This document shows, in pieces, positions 1 to 8,418 of a stretch of DNA of 64,000 nucleotides; within the stretch, counting starts at the first letter, position 1, and the number at the start of each line of letters is the position of its first letter. The stretch covers positions 62,001-126,000 of the forward strand of contig NZ_WTEV01000003.1 in NCBI RefSeq assembly GCF_009795885.1, in the 5' to 3' direction. Under the pieces are notes generated by a model. That model searched no databases. It saw nothing but the letters and a program-made list of their open reading frames with translations, and was not told the DNA's origin. Source of the DNA: Gilliamella sp. Pas-s25 (GTDB lineage: Bacteria; Pseudomonadota; Gammaproteobacteria; Enterobacterales; Orbaceae). Both the position numbers and the translations under genes were made by a program.

Positions 1-2
1 CT

Positions 3-110
3 AAATTTGAAAGTTATATAAAAGAAATCCTAACTAATAATTTCATACAATGGGAACGGCCAATTTGGGCGCCTTTCGAAGTTACTCCACTGAGTGAGCG
101 AAATAATTAA
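3..110 (+). CDS. 3' end of an unrecognised gene cut by the window edge
   Basis: The frame is open from base 3 and ends at the TAA at 108-110, giving the last 35 residues of a protein. The tail is aromatic and proline-rich (WERPIWAPFEVTP) and ends in SERNN. I recognise no family. It is followed after about 60 bp by a small co-directional gene, the order seen when a polymorphic toxin's C-terminal domain precedes its immunity gene. That reading rests on layout only. Confidence 0.45.
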   Translation, partial: KFESYIKEILTNNFIQWERPIWAPFEVTPLSERNN

Positions 111-172
111 ATACTCCCTAAAGGAAATATCATGAGTGTGAAAAATAATGGTAAGTTTACTTGTATAGGTGC

Positions 173-793
173 ATGCTAGTGACGCAATTAGAAAAAAATC
201 TTGATCTTTTAAAGATTCTTACTTACAAAATTAAAACTTGGGATAGAGGAAATGATTATATAGCGCTATCAAAGCTGATATCTGATTTAGAAAAACTTAC
301 TAGAAAAGAATACTCTTTGTATTATAAAAAGTTTTTTACTGATATCTCATTAGCTGAACAATTAATCCAATTGTATAAAAATGAAAATTTAAACAAAGAA
401 ACCATTATAAATATAGTATCTTGTATAGGTAATATGATAGAACGATATAGCCTGCCTCCTTTAAATGATTTTTTTGATTTTTTCAATGAATTAAAAACTA
501 TTAAGAAAATTGATTACTATGTTTCTTTATTTATTACTGAATTTCCTCAGTTTTATAAGGACAACAAAAAATGGGATTACCTATTATCAATTCTAAATAT
601 AAGTCCTAAAGCGAAATCAGAAAGAAATTTTTACATTGAAATAAAAAAGATTTTAAATCGTAATGAATCCATTCCAAATAACTATATAGATCTATTTATC
701 GCTTCTTTTGAAGAAATGTATAATAAAGCTAAAAATGATTTTTATAAAAATGATTATAAAGAAATAATTTTGAAGCTAAGCAAGTTAAAATAA
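173..793 (+). CDS. Unrecognised small soluble protein, possible immunity protein
   Basis: About 206 residues, Lys/Asn/Ile-rich, predicted mostly helical, with no signal peptide or membrane segment. I do not recognise the family. The start is uncertain. TTG at 161, ATG at 173 and GTG at 179 are all in frame. A good ribosome site (AAAGGA, 119-124) instead serves a 15-codon frame beginning ATG at 132 and ending TAG at 177-179, so its stop overlaps both later starts. This looks like translational coupling, or like a frameshift that cut off the original N-terminus. Base composition is more AT-rich than the core genes downstream. Position behind a gene tail and ahead of a decayed small gene suggests an orphan toxin-immunity array (inference). 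Confidence 0.5.
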   Translation: MLVTQLEKNLDLLKILTYKIKTWDRGNDYIALSKLISDLEKLTRKEYSLYYKKFFTDISLAEQLIQLYKNENLNKETIINIVSCIGNMIERYSLPPLNDFFDFFNELKTIKKIDYYVSLFITEFPQFYKDNKKWDYLLSILNISPKAKSERNFYIEIKKILNRNESIPNNYIDLFIASFEEMYNKAKNDFYKNDYKEIILKLSKLK

Positions 794-837
794 ATTTTTT
801 AAAATAGAATATACAGTTTTTGGATTGTGTAACTATA

Positions 838-1306
838 ATGATTAATTTAATAATTACTTCTGATACTATTCGTGTATCAAAAAGTAAAATATCAACTCAA
901 GTATTTTCGGAAATATATTTTCAAATCGGAGATATTTGCTTTCCAGACGAAAAATGGGACGATTTCACAGTAATTATATTAAACTGGTGGTTAAAAGAAG
1001 CTCATAAAATTCAACAAAAGAACATAGTCCATTTTATCTTTATGGATGGACCATTCTATTTTGAGTTTTTTTAGTTAATAAAATTTGTAGTATCAGATTT
1101 ATAAATAATAGGTATGATAAACACGAAATAGTATATAGCGGTGCAATAGCTCCAATCATTTGTTTAAACTATTAATGAAAAATGCAAATTTATTAATTCG
1201 TAACTTACCTCGTGAAGCAGAAGAATTAAGAGACGTAAAAGAGTTAAAAGAAAATTTGAAATTAATACAAAATGAGAGTAAATATTTTCGAGATTGGATT
1301 TATTGA
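838..1306 (+). pseudogene. Small immunity-like gene broken by two single-base frameshifts
   Basis: Three reading-frame segments run end to end and together read as one protein of about 155 residues. Segment 1 starts at ATG 838 (TTG at 820 is also in frame) and contains the motif GDICFPDEKWDDF...WWLKE. It stops at TAG 1072-1074, right after a run of seven T (1066-1072). One extra T would continue into the next frame (VNKICSIRFINNRYDK..., to about 1168). One extra base near AAA at 1166-1168 would then join the final frame (LLMKNANLLIRNLPREAEEL...), which ends at TGA 1304-1306. The FP-x-W-x-DF...WW pattern recalls small immunity-type proteins, but I cannot name the family. Either a true pseudogene or two homopolymer sequencing errors. 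Confidence 0.6.
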
Positions 1307-1467
1307 TACAAATATTTTAGTATGATGTATTTTTATACCGAGTAAATAATTTAAACCTTAAGTGGCAATATGTATGATGAATATATCTATCACACCAAGA
1401 ATTGGAATTTGAATGAGTAAATTAAACATATTCCAGCTAACTTTAAATAAAAGTTATTATACATACA

Positions 1468-1875
1468 TCAATTCTTCCATTTTTGACCTCTAACATAAGC
1501 TATTAGTTCATTTTTATTGTGTGGCTCATCAGGAATTTTCAAAAATGAATCATAGCTACAATAACCAATAATCGATGATTCTATATCCGCTAAATAATCA
1601 AAAGCAGCTTCAGGTATATCATCATAATCCGTATCAGATAAGTTATCTTTTATATATACAAAAGCAAAGTTATATATTCTGTGCCTATCCCATTTAGAAC
1701 GTACTAATTGCTCAAAGAATAAATCCATTAACCGCTGTGAATTATCATTTATATCCCATAAGCGCATTATTTTTTTTAAATCTGCAAATGCCTTTTTTTC
1801 ATCAATGAAATCGCAATACATATTGACAAATAGCTCCACGAAGAATGTAACGTTTGAGACTGACCTAATAAACAT
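1468..1875 (-). CDS. Unrecognised small acidic protein, possible immunity protein
   Basis: 135 residues from ATG at 1875; a TTG at 1884 is also in frame, but ATG has an AGGA about 11 nt upstream and is preferred. The protein is acidic and aromatic (motifs MRLWDINDNSQRLMDLFFEQL, split here only by memory of frame, and DYDDIPEAAFDYLADIESS), with no signal peptide or membrane helix. I recognise no named family. Its size, acidity and place in a run of tiny AT-rich genes fit immunity or antitoxin-type genes. It follows the 1971-2387 gene on the same strand with a gap of 95 bp. Confidence 0.45.
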   Translation of the reverse strand: MFIRSVSNVTFFVELFVNMYCDFIDEKKAFADLKKIMRLWDINDNSQRLMDLFFEQLVRSKWDRHRIYNFAFVYIKDNLSDTDYDDIPEAAFDYLADIESSIIGYCSYDSFLKIPDEPHNKNELIAYVRGQKWKN

Positions 1876-1970
1876 CAGTAGCAAAATCCTGTTGTTATTT
1901 CTTAAGGTGCCATATCTCTTTCCCCTTTGGCAGACTCAGTTTTAGCGGGTAAATACGTTATCCTTTTTGT

Positions 1971-2387
1971 TTAGATTTTTATTCCTTTATATACATAAAT
2001 AGGTTTCATTGTTCCTCTTTCGCCATTTTCGCCAAGACAAAAGGTAAAATCTTTATTAACAAAATAAGTAGCCGGAAATAAACCATCACGTCTATTTTCA
2101 AGATAAGATAAAAAATTTTTTAAAGAAGATAAATATAGCTGCATATTCTTTCCTTTTCCATCAACTAGTATATAACCCTGTATATTTATATCTATATCAA
2201 GATGGCGAATATCCATTGCTCCTTGGGGCGCCATGTATTGATTCCATAACGGACCATGGGTTTGCATATCTTTTTTTATAAAAGGCTTTCTAAAATTATG
2301 AATAATCGCTTTTCTAATTTCAACTGCCTTATTGTTCTCAATTTCAATATCAAAAAACTTGGTATATGTCGAAAATAATATGTTCAT
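1971..2387 (-). CDS. Unrecognised 138-residue protein coupled to an upstream gene tail
   Basis: 138 residues, soluble, beta-rich by eye (IDINIQGYILVDG, ATYFVNKDFTFCLG). No family recognised. Its ATG at 2387 begins three bases after the TAA (2391-2393) of another minus-strand frame, so translation is probably coupled to that frame. If the upstream frame is the end of a toxin, this is its immunity gene (inference). Immediately after its stop the same frame stays open for another 24 codons, which may be decayed sequence. Confidence 0.45.
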   Translation of the reverse strand: MNILFSTYTKFFDIEIENNKAVEIRKAIIHNFRKPFIKKDMQTHGPLWNQYMAPQGAMDIRHLDIDINIQGYILVDGKGKNMQLYLSSLKNFLSYLENRRDGLFPATYFVNKDFTFCLGENGERGTMKPIYVYKGIKI

Positions 2388-2390
2388 ATG

Positions 2391-2540
2391 TTAATGCCAT
2401 ATATCAAAAATACGCGTCTGTCTGCAATTATATTTTTTTATTCGTTGAAGCTCATCAAATGGGACTGTACCTATGATAACCATAGCTATGGTATCCAAAT
2501 TCGATATAAAATACCTTCTAGTGTGTTGCAATGCGTTCGT
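2391..2540 (-). pseudogene. C-terminal tail of a lost gene upstream of the 1971-2387 gene
   Basis: A minus-strand frame is open from 2540 to its stop at 2391-2393 (about 49 codons, with HTRRYFISNLDTIAM and ending RIFDIWH). No convincing start or ribosome site is seen, and an in-frame TAA at 2541-2543 closes it upstream. aroD begins 50 bp further on, so no room remains for the rest of a gene. It may be the surviving tail of a toxin or mobile-element gene. RRYFISNL is faintly like transposase text but is too short to call. Confidence 0.3.
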
Positions 2541-2589
2541 TTATTGTAAAAGTAGAAGCTCAACAGCCCTTACCTAGTGATTTAAGCGA

Positions 2590-3354
2590 TTAACTGTGGC
2601 TTTGATATAATGCGTCTAAAATATATCGTAATTGTTTGACCTCTAATTGACCGGGTGCTGATGCATTTTTAGCAGCGCCAAAGGTCATTGCTGAGCCAAA
2701 TGTGGAACCTGCTATGCGGCTAATGATACCAAGATCTGCCATCGCCATAGTGATAATGGGTTTTGTGGCGTATTTTTCGTTCATTTCAGTGGTTGCAGCA
2801 AGCAAGGTTAACACATCATTAGTTGTTTGTGGCATGACGGCAATTTTAGGTATATCGGCACCAAGGTCTTGCATCTTTCTTAATCGATAGATGATATCGC
2901 TTTTAGCGGGTGTTTTTTCAAAATCATGGTTTGATGCAACAACAAATACTTGGTTTTTGTGTGCAACAGTAATCATATCTTTTACGTAATCATCGCCAAT
3001 AAATAATTCGACATCAATCAAATCGACAAGTCCACTACAAGCCATTTCTTTGTTTAATTCAATATATGATGTTAATGGCCAAGGTTTGACACCACCTTCA
3101 TTTGCGGTTCTAAAGGTGAATAAAAGCGGTTTATTCGGTAATAAATCGCCTATTGTTTTTGCCATCTCTTTTACTGCATTGATATTATCAACGTTCGTAA
3201 AGTGATCAACTCGCCACTCTAAAACATCAAAATCAATAGATTGTAAAAGTTTAACTTCATCAATTAATTCTGCTTTAGTTTTACCAACAATTGGCACAAT
3301 AATTTTGGGCGCGCCCAAACCGATCTTAAGTTGTTTGATAGTGACTGTTTTCAT
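2590..3354 (-). CDS. aroD: Type I 3-dehydroquinate dehydratase
   Basis: Third step of the shikimate pathway: dehydrates 3-dehydroquinate to 3-dehydroshikimate through a Schiff base. The protein has 254 residues, close to the family's usual 250. Residues aligning with the E. coli enzyme keep the same numbers: Glu46 (EWR), Arg82 (FRTANEGG), His143 (SNHDF), the Schiff-base Lys170 (PKIAVMP), Arg213 and Gln236. It lies 112 bp downstream of ydiB on the same strand, the arrangement found in E. coli. Cytoplasmic. Nothing odd is seen. Confidence 0.97.
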   Translation of the reverse strand: MKTVTIKQLKIGLGAPKIIVPIVGKTKAELIDEVKLLQSIDFDVLEWRVDHFTNVDNINAVKEMAKTIGDLLPNKPLLFTFRTANEGGVKPWPLTSYIELNKEMACSGLVDLIDVELFIGDDYVKDMITVAHKNQVFVVASNHDFEKTPAKSDIIYRLRKMQDLGADIPKIAVMPQTTNDVLTLLAATTEMNEKYATKPIITMAMADLGIISRIAGSTFGSAMTFGAAKNASAPGQLEVKQLRYILDALYQSHS

Positions 3355-3466
3355 TTTATATCCTGTTAATCGTCGATGCTTTTATTATAGGGTTTTATTT
3401 TATGGGTTAGATCAAATAAAATAAAAGAGTAAAAAAGTTGATATAATGTAATAACACTTAGTTCAA

Positions 3467-4339
3467 CTAATCATTAAAGCCCATTTGTTCTTTCACATAT
3501 TCAATAGGGGCATCTTCACCTGTCCAAATTTTTATTTGCGCAGCGCCTTGCCATAACATCATGCCTATACCATTTAATGTTTTACAGCCTTGTTGTTCAG
3601 CTATTTCGAGTAGTTTTGTTTTACGTGGACTGTAAATACAGTCTGTAACAACAAGATCAGGACTTAGCATTGTTGGATCAGTAATTAAGCTTTGTCCTTC
3701 TAATGGTTTCATCCCAACACCTGTTGCATTACAAAGAACCGCACTCGTTGCAATTTCTTGGCGTAGCTGATCTTTATCAGCTAGATCGATAACACGCACA
3801 TGACATTGGGTATTTTGATTCAATTTTTTTGCAACCGCTTCGATCTTGGCATAGCACTCATCTTTTTGGTTAAAGATGGTGATCTGTTTTACACCATCAA
3901 GCGCAGCTTGTACCACAATGGCTGTCGCAGCGCCGCCGGCACCAAGGATGGTTATTTTTTTTCCTATCACATTAATGTTGGCTTCTTTAAGCATACGCAT
4001 ATAACCCATTCCGTCAGTGTTATAACCGATTAAAACCCCATTATCATTTAAAATAGTGTTACATGCGCCACTCATTTCAACAGCAGGTGTTAACTTATCA
4101 AGGTATTGGCAGACAAGTTGTTTATTAGGCATAGATACTGCACTACCACGTAAACCTAATGCCCGAAGTCCTTTAATTGCATCAGGCAGTTTTTTTTGGT
4201 CAACTTCAAATGCTAAATAAACATAAGGCACATCTAGTTTTGAATAGATGGTATTTTGCATTTGAGGGGATAAACTATGCCGAATAGGGTAAGCCATTAA
4301 ACCAATCAATAAAAAATGTCCGTCGATATTATTTCTCAT
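3467..4339 (-). CDS. ydiB: Quinate/shikimate dehydrogenase
   Basis: NAD(P)-dependent oxidoreductase interconverting shikimate or quinate with their 3-dehydro forms. 290 residues. The substrate-site residues are visible: the SLSP motif at 22-25, Lys73 (SMPNKQ), Asn94 and Asp109 (YNTDG). The Rossmann loop GAGGAA is at 133-138. The text is much closer to YdiB than to AroE (GLMAYPIRHSLSP near the N-terminus, YVKEQMGF at the C-terminus). After beta-strand 2 it has NQKD, where NADP-specific AroE has an Arg-rich loop; this suits YdiB's dual NAD/NADP use. Pairs with aroD as in E. coli. Whether a separate aroE exists cannot be seen here. Confidence 0.93.
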   Translation of the reverse strand: MRNNIDGHFLLIGLMAYPIRHSLSPQMQNTIYSKLDVPYVYLAFEVDQKKLPDAIKGLRALGLRGSAVSMPNKQLVCQYLDKLTPAVEMSGACNTILNDNGVLIGYNTDGMGYMRMLKEANINVIGKKITILGAGGAATAIVVQAALDGVKQITIFNQKDECYAKIEAVAKKLNQNTQCHVRVIDLADKDQLRQEIATSAVLCNATGVGMKPLEGQSLITDPTMLSPDLVVTDCIYSPRKTKLLEIAEQQGCKTLNGIGMMLWQGAAQIKIWTGEDAPIEYVKEQMGFND

Positions 4340-4514
4340 TAACCACTCTCCACAGTCGCCTTGTTTTTTTAGTCAGGCAATTTATTTTTAAAATTCTTTA
4401 GCAATACGTTTTTGGGTTTGTGTATTAGATAGGAGTGAGTATACACTATCGATTGCACTTTCAACATCTATCGCCTAAAATAATAAGCTTTTCTTCTTAA
4501 CTAAGAATTTATTT

Positions 4515-5858
4515 ATGAATATTGTGCTTGATTTGTTCTCGTCAATAAATGCAGTTGTAGTTGCGGTAATTTGCATGCTAATTTTGTCTCTTTGCCGTGT
4601 TCATGTCGTTATTAGCTTAATTATAGGTGCATTTGTTGGTGGGTTATTTAGCCATTTATCGTTGAAACAAACCATTGATGCATTTAATACTGGGATCAGC
4701 AATGGGGCGAATATTGCACTTTCTTATGCGATGTTAGGCGCATTTGCAGTGGCGATATCAAAATCTGGCTTACCTGAATTATTGGCGGATAAAGCGATCA
4801 AGCAGCTTACATCAAGTGATGCGAAAAGACGTATTAAATGGGTTTTAATTGTCATTATTGTGCTTGTTAGTATTTCTTCACAAAATGTGATTCCTATTCA
4901 TATTGCCTTTATACCGCTTTTAATTCCGCCACTTTTATATGTGATGTCGCGATTACAGCTTGATAGAAGGATGATTGCTTGTATTATGACATTTGGGTTA
5001 ATTACGCCTTATATGTTTTTACCTGTGGGATTTGGGAATATCTTTTTAAATCAAATCTTATTAAAAAATATTACTGCATCAGGCATGGATGTGAGTCATG
5101 TTAATGTGATGCATGCAATGGCGATTCCCGCGTTAGGTATGTTTATTGGTTTATTATGGGCTATCTTTGTCAGTTATCGTAAGCCTCGAGAATATAAAAT
5201 CATTCAGGGTGAGACCAATTTAGATGCGTTAAACAATGTGAATAAGCGGTCTTTGATTGTTTCATTATTGGCAATTTTTCTCTCTTTTACTGTGCAACTT
5301 TACACTGGATCAATGATTTTAGGTGCTTTAATTGGCTTTATTTGCTTTATTGTATCGGGTTCAATTAAATGGGGTGAAGCGGATGGTATTTTTACTGACG
5401 GCATCAAAATGATGGCAATGATCGGTTTTGTGATGATTTCAGCACAAGGTTTTGCCGAAGTATTAAAACAGACTCATGAAATCGAACCACTTGTTATTCA
5501 TAGTGCGGCTTTATTTGCTGGCAATAAAGTGATTGCTGCTTTTGTTATGATGTTAATTGGGCTGATTATTACCTTAGGTATTGGCTCGTCATTTTCGACA
5601 GTCCCTATCATTGCTGCAGTTTATGTGCCACTTTGTGTGCAGCTTGGTTTTTCGCCAATTGCAACAGTGTGTTTAATTGGCGCATCTGGTGCAATTGGTG
5701 ATGCAGGATCGCCGCCTTCAGATACCATTTTAGCAACCTCTGCAGGGCTAAATCATGATGGGCAACATGACCATATTCGCGATAGCGTTATCCCAACATT
5801 TACCCATTTCAATATTCCGTTATTTATTGCCGGTTGGGTTGGATCGTTAATTTTATAA
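4515..5858 (+). CDS. Na+/H+ antiporter-family membrane protein
   Basis: 447 residues with roughly a dozen hydrophobic segments spread across the whole length; an inner-membrane transporter. The N-terminal block (CRVHVVISLIIGAFVGGL) and the later GSSFSTVPIIAAVYVPLC and GASGAIGDAGSPPSDTILA blocks fit the NhaC-like antiporter family of the H. influenzae HI_0325 type, which is annotated by similarity and has little direct biochemistry. Ion specificity cannot be read from sequence. It is divergent from ydiB across 175 bp and is followed 32 bp later by rsmB, so the two may be cotranscribed. Confidence 0.8.
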   Translation: MNIVLDLFSSINAVVVAVICMLILSLCRVHVVISLIIGAFVGGLFSHLSLKQTIDAFNTGISNGANIALSYAMLGAFAVAISKSGLPELLADKAIKQLTSSDAKRRIKWVLIVIIVLVSISSQNVIPIHIAFIPLLIPPLLYVMSRLQLDRRMIACIMTFGLITPYMFLPVGFGNIFLNQILLKNITASGMDVSHVNVMHAMAIPALGMFIGLLWAIFVSYRKPREYKIIQGETNLDALNNVNKRSLIVSLLAIFLSFTVQLYTGSMILGALIGFICFIVSGSIKWGEADGIFTDGIKMMAMIGFVMISAQGFAEVLKQTHEIEPLVIHSAALFAGNKVIAAFVMMLIGLIITLGIGSSFSTVPIIAAVYVPLCVQLGFSPIATVCLIGASGAIGDAGSPPSDTILATSAGLNHDGQHDHIRDSVIPTFTHFNIPLFIAGWVGSLIL

Positions 5859-5890
5859 TCAACTATTGTTGAATTTAGGTTACTATCATT

Positions 5891-7183
5891 ATGAATAATC
5901 GATCACATCAAAATATTCGAGCTATTTGTGCACAAGCTATTTTTAATGTGCTAGAAGAAGGTCAATCATTAAGTGCTACATTGATAACTTTAAATCATAA
6001 AATAGCCGATAAAGATAAGGCATTAGTACAAGAGATCTGTTTTGGTGTGATGCGAGTATTGCCAGAACTTAATTTTTATATTCATACTTTAATGAGTAAA
6101 GTGTTAACCGGTAAGAATAGAATTTTGCACTATCTATTGTTAGTGGGGATTTACCAGACTCTTTATACTCGAATCCCAGAACATGCCGCAGTTGGCGAAA
6201 CAGTCAATGCTGTCAATACACTTAAAAAAACACAACTTAAAGGGTTAATAAATGGCGTACTACGCGAATTTTTACGCCAGCAAACCTCATTACAACAAAA
6301 ATTTACGCAAGATAGCAAGCAACAAAACCAGCAATCATTACACCCAAGTTGGCTGTTAACTCGTCTTAAACAAGCCTATCCACAGCAGTGGCAGGCTATT
6401 GTCAATGCTAATAATCAAAAGCCACCAATGTGGTTACGGGTTAATCTTAATCGATATACAGTCAGTGAGTACCAACAATTACTCGCTGAGCAACAAATTG
6501 AGTCTGATGTCTTGCCTGAGTTACCTAGTGCACTGCGATTATTGTCGCCTGTCAATGTGACTAAATTACCCTATTTTGATGAGGGCGCAGTTACGGTACA
6601 AGATCTGTCTGCTCAATATGCAGCTTATTTGTTAGCACCACAAAATGGCGAGTATATTTTGGATATGTGCGCAGCACCTGGTGGTAAAACCACACATATT
6701 TTAGAAGTTGCCCCAAAAGCACAAGTTTTAGCTGTGGATGTTGATTCTAGCCGAGCGAAGCGCATTCACGAAAACCTAACTCGATTAAACTTATATGCCG
6801 AAGTTAGAGTTGGCGATGGATTAACCCCAGAACGATGGTGTGAAGGGCAACAATTTGATCGCATTTTACTTGATGCACCTTGCTCGGCAACAGGGGTTAT
6901 TCGCCGTCATCCAGATATAAAATGGTTACGCCGAGATAGTGATATTGCACAATTAACAGCGTTACAATATGCGATTTTAAATAGAATTTGGCCTTATTTA
7001 AAAACCGGTGGCACGTTAGTGTATGCGACTTGTTCCATTCTACCTGACGAAAATAAATTACAAATAGATCGTTTTTTACAAGAAAACACCAGCGCCAAAT
7101 TACAAGGTGAATTTAAACAATTTTTACCTACTGAAAATGGTGGTGATGGTTTCTTTTATGCGATTTTAAAAAAGCATAGTTGA
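5891..7183 (+). CDS. rsmB: 16S rRNA cytosine-967 C5-methyltransferase
   Basis: Methylates C967 of 16S rRNA using S-adenosylmethionine. 430 residues: an N-terminal NusB-like RNA-binding domain (about 1-135), then the Rossmann methyltransferase domain. The SAM loop [10 protein letters not shown] lies at 258-267. Cys331 (DAPCSATG) and Cys381 (YATCS) are the release and catalytic cysteines expected of the RsmB/Nop2 family. In E. coli rsmB lies in the def-fmt-rsmB-trkA group; none of those neighbours is here, so the gene has been relocated. Convergent with the reductase gene downstream. Confidence 0.96.
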   Translation: MNNRSHQNIRAICAQAIFNVLEEGQSLSATLITLNHKIADKDKALVQEICFGVMRVLPELNFYIHTLMSKVLTGKNRILHYLLLVGIYQTLYTRIPEHAAVGETVNAVNTLKKTQLKGLINGVLREFLRQQTSLQQKFTQDSKQQNQQSLHPSWLLTRLKQAYPQQWQAIVNANNQKPPMWLRVNLNRYTVSEYQQLLAEQQIESDVLPELPSALRLLSPVNVTKLPYFDEGAVTVQDLSAQYAAYLLAPQNGEYILDMCAAPGGKTTHILEVAPKAQVLAVDVDSSRAKRIHENLTRLNLYAEVRVGDGLTPERWCEGQQFDRILLDAPCSATGVIRRHPDIKWLRRDSDIAQLTALQYAILNRIWPYLKTGGTLVYATCSILPDENKLQIDRFLQENTSAKLQGEFKQFLPTENGGDGFFYAILKKHS

Positions 7184-7238
7184 TACAACATAAAATATGA
7201 TTATTTATTAATTATTATAAATATCATATTGATTTTTA

Positions 7239-7778
7239 TTAGTTATATTTGTTTATAATTTCAACTAACTGCTGACCGTGTTGTTGTGCTTTTGTTTTTA
7301 TTTTAGCTTGCACTTCTTCAACCTCTGGTGAAACACCATATAAAAGTCTTGGTGGCAGATATTCCATTTGCGCATATAAGGCAGATACTTTGACGGGCTC
7401 TAATAAATTATCCATTAAATCGTTACGATATTTTTTATAATTCTGTTCTTGTTGTCCTATAGTTAAACTTGGTAATAGTTTTTTACCTTTTAATTTATCG
7501 CCTTTGGAGCCATAAGCAAATTGGTAAGTGAATACTTCATCAAACCATATTTTTAATATTGCCGGCATGTTATACCAGTACATTGGATATTGTAAGATGA
7601 TAAGGTCATGTCTGAGCAATGCGGCTTGCTCCTCTTGCACATTGATTTGATAGTTTGGATAAAGCTTGTGAATATTGCGAATTTCAATATCCTCAACTTT
7701 ATCTTGTAGTGTTTCGATAATTGTTTTATTGGCGATAGACTGTTTAATGTTGGGGTGACCTAAAATAATTAATGCCAT
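7239..7778 (-). CDS. KefF/YwrO/MdaB-type NAD(P)H-dependent FMN oxidoreductase
   Basis: 179 residues with a flavodoxin-like fold. Starts ALIILGHPN, with the family hallmark QYPMYWYNMPAILKIWFDEVF-like block (about 65-85), an AYG at the FMN/substrate loop, and YLPP near the C-terminus. Such proteins reduce quinones or electrophilic compounds in the cytosol; in E. coli KefF is also the partner of the KefC potassium channel, but no kefC is adjacent. It is transcribed away from an HxlR regulator across 109 bp, a common layout in which the regulator controls the reductase. The exact subfamily is unresolved. Confidence 0.85.
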   Translation of the reverse strand: MALIILGHPNIKQSIANKTIIETLQDKVEDIEIRNIHKLYPNYQINVQEEQAALLRHDLIILQYPMYWYNMPAILKIWFDEVFTYQFAYGSKGDKLKGKKLLPSLTIGQQEQNYKKYRNDLMDNLLEPVKVSALYAQMEYLPPRLLYGVSPEVEEVQAKIKTKAQQHGQQLVEIINKYN

Positions 7779-7859
7779 AATGATACCTTTTCCCTTTTTT
7801 TGCTATTAAAATGATAGTTACTCTAATTAGTTTATTCGTAAATAAGCTTATAGCAATAT

Positions 7860-7875
7860 CTATCAAACTTGATAG
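7860..7875. promoter_or_regulatory. Inverted repeat, candidate HxlR operator
   Basis: CTATCAA-AC-TTGATAG is a perfect 7-bp inverted repeat ending 12 bp before the regulator's ATG. Its right half plus flank, TGATAGTTA (7870-7878), recurs exactly at 7812-7820 in the same divergent intergenic region. A repeated dyad between an HxlR gene and its divergent target is the expected place for autoregulation and target control. The function is inferred. Confidence 0.5.
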
Positions 7876-7887
7876 TTAGGTGAATTA

Positions 7888-8229
7888 ATGCAAATAGATG
7901 AACAAAGACCATTAAAACGTTATAACAATAAAACTTATGATTGTCCTATTAGTCTATCAATGGATTTAGTTGGTGGAAAATGGAAAGGGGTGATAATTTA
8001 TTATTTGCTTTCTGGTGAAAAAAGATTCAGCGAATTGAAAACCATTATTCCTCATATTACCGATATGACATTAAGTATACAACTTAAAAAATTAGAGGAG
8101 GATGGGTTAATTACTCGACGCGTTTTTGGTGATAAACCCCCTTTAAAAGTTGTCTATAAATTAACTCCATTGGGTGAAAAATTGGGGCCTATATTAGAGC
8201 AACTTTGTTTATGGGCGTTGAATATTTAA
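7888..8229 (+). CDS. HxlR-family winged-helix transcription regulator
   Basis: 113 residues. Shows the family signature: DCPISLSMDLVGGKWKG at the N-terminus, FSELKTIIPHIT...LSIQLKKLEEDGLITR for the recognition helix and wing, and YKLTPLGEKLGP. Cys19, just before the first helix, is the conserved position used for thiol or electrophile sensing in several HxlR members (HypR, YodB). Likely represses or activates the divergent reductase gene and itself, through the repeat at 7860-7875. Confidence 0.9.
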   Translation: MQIDEQRPLKRYNNKTYDCPISLSMDLVGGKWKGVIIYYLLSGEKRFSELKTIIPHITDMTLSIQLKKLEEDGLITRRVFGDKPPLKVVYKLTPLGEKLGPILEQLCLWALNI

Positions 8230-8418
8230 TATCAATATAAGTATCGCGGTGGAATGATTAAAGGCAATTTACAGACTTATCCATTTTGTCAAAAAGTTTC
8301 AGGTAACATGGTGTTTTAGTATAAAAGCAGGTAGAAAAATAACGAAATCCTAACTTGGACAATCTGTAGTAGTTATGGTAAATTTTGGGCTTGTTTTATG
8401 TTCTGAAGACTTTCTAAT

